Of a stretch of DNA of 64,000 nt, positions 63,660 through 64,000 are shown piece by piece (the stretch's first letter is position 1; each line of letters starts with the position of its first letter). A program made the translations under genes and the position numbers. The notes below the pieces were generated by a model. The model saw only the letters and a program-made list of their open reading frames with translations. It was not told the origin of the DNA and did not search any database. Location of the stretch: NCBI GenBank assembly GCA_030323885.1, contig CM059190.1, forward strand, positions 89,069,865 to 89,133,864. The letters run 5' to 3'. The DNA comes from Branchipolynoe longqiensis. Taxonomy: Eukaryota > Annelida > Polychaeta > Phyllodocida > Polynoidae.

Positions 63660-63714
63660 GTTTGTTTGTTGTTGTTTTACGTCCTAGCAACATCTAAGGT
63701 CATATCAGGACGGG
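63660..63714 (-). mobile_element. SINE tail-only insertion with perfect 12-bp TSD
   Basis: 55 bp: (GTTT)n, GTTGTTGTTTTACGTCCTAG and GTCATATCAGGACGGG. CCAAGCATATAC at 63648-63659 and 63715-63726. Confidence 0.88.
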
Positions 63715-63726
63715 CCAAGCATATAC

Positions 63727-64000
63727 AATGGAGCGCATGAATGTAGGCCAAAAGAACTTACAACTGTGGTAAAATCGTGTGTGGTATATGATTAATAAAA
63801 TCAACAGGACAAGATTTTCAAGCAAAAAATGTAAAATCAATTTTTGGGTAAAAACCAGTTTCCCTTTTTTACAATTTAATATATGAGTTTTGGATGGAAT
63901 CAGAACGACTCCATCGACTCATTTCCAAAGACGTTATCTCTAACCAGCTGTAGGTTAGCACATCTCACTTAAGATGTGACGTACTGTCAGTATATACCAG
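63727..64000. other. No recognisable feature
   Basis: AT-rich end of window; nothing supported. Confidence 0.4.

Overview
This is eukaryotic, almost certainly metazoan, genomic DNA. Protein-coding exons are split by canonical GT-AG introns. The rest is mostly interspersed repeats, non-autonomous DNA transposons with target-site duplications (TSDs), simple-sequence tracts and retrotransposon remains. Nothing suggests a bacterial or plasmid origin: there are no operons, RBS-led ORFs, rRNA or CRISPR. The repeat at 9871-10098 and 33602-33861 resembles, from memory, an element widespread in mollusc genomes. A marine mollusc is therefore my best guess for the source, but this is inference and no database was searched.

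Layout. 0-13 kb: tRNA-derived SINEs, several MITEs, a 1.2-kb CACTCAYCCACC tandem array and a decayed non-LTR (LINE) fragment. 13-23 kb: four long strand-asymmetric pyrimidine arrays, smaller tandem repeats of 20, 35 and 100 bp, one SINE and one hAT-like MITE. 23-29 kb: nested MITEs, SINEs and a ~166-bp tandem repeat. 29.85-38.72 kb (minus strand): the only intact host gene I can support, a four-exon cytosolic sulfotransferase of 295 residues whose introns are full of repeats. 38.8-46.2 kb: densely nested transposons and a 5'-truncated LINE with a nearly complete reverse transcriptase ORF (43.0-44.6 kb). 46.4-48.0 kb: a C-rich CCCACACCC tract. 48-53 kb: SINEs and MITEs. 52.9-57.9 kb (minus): a DIRS/Ngaro-type tyrosine-recombinase retrotransposon with gag, RT-RNase H and recombinase, broken by single-base frameshifts but with a tidy terminal repeat arrangement. 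58-64 kb: MITEs, SINEs and an 18-bp minisatellite of ~1.8 kb.

How it fits together. Apart from the sulfotransferase, the window records layered transposition. At least six MITE families can be separated by TSD type: TTAA; TWA, Harbinger-like; TA, Tc1/mariner- or pogo-like; 7 bp; 9 bp, Mutator-like; and a probable hAT type. A dominant SINE family (called SINE-A/B here) has two interchangeable tRNA-like heads on one body and tail. Several insertions of only the ~55-bp SINE 3' tail carry their own TSDs. Most long open frames in the window lie in low-complexity repeats and are not genes.
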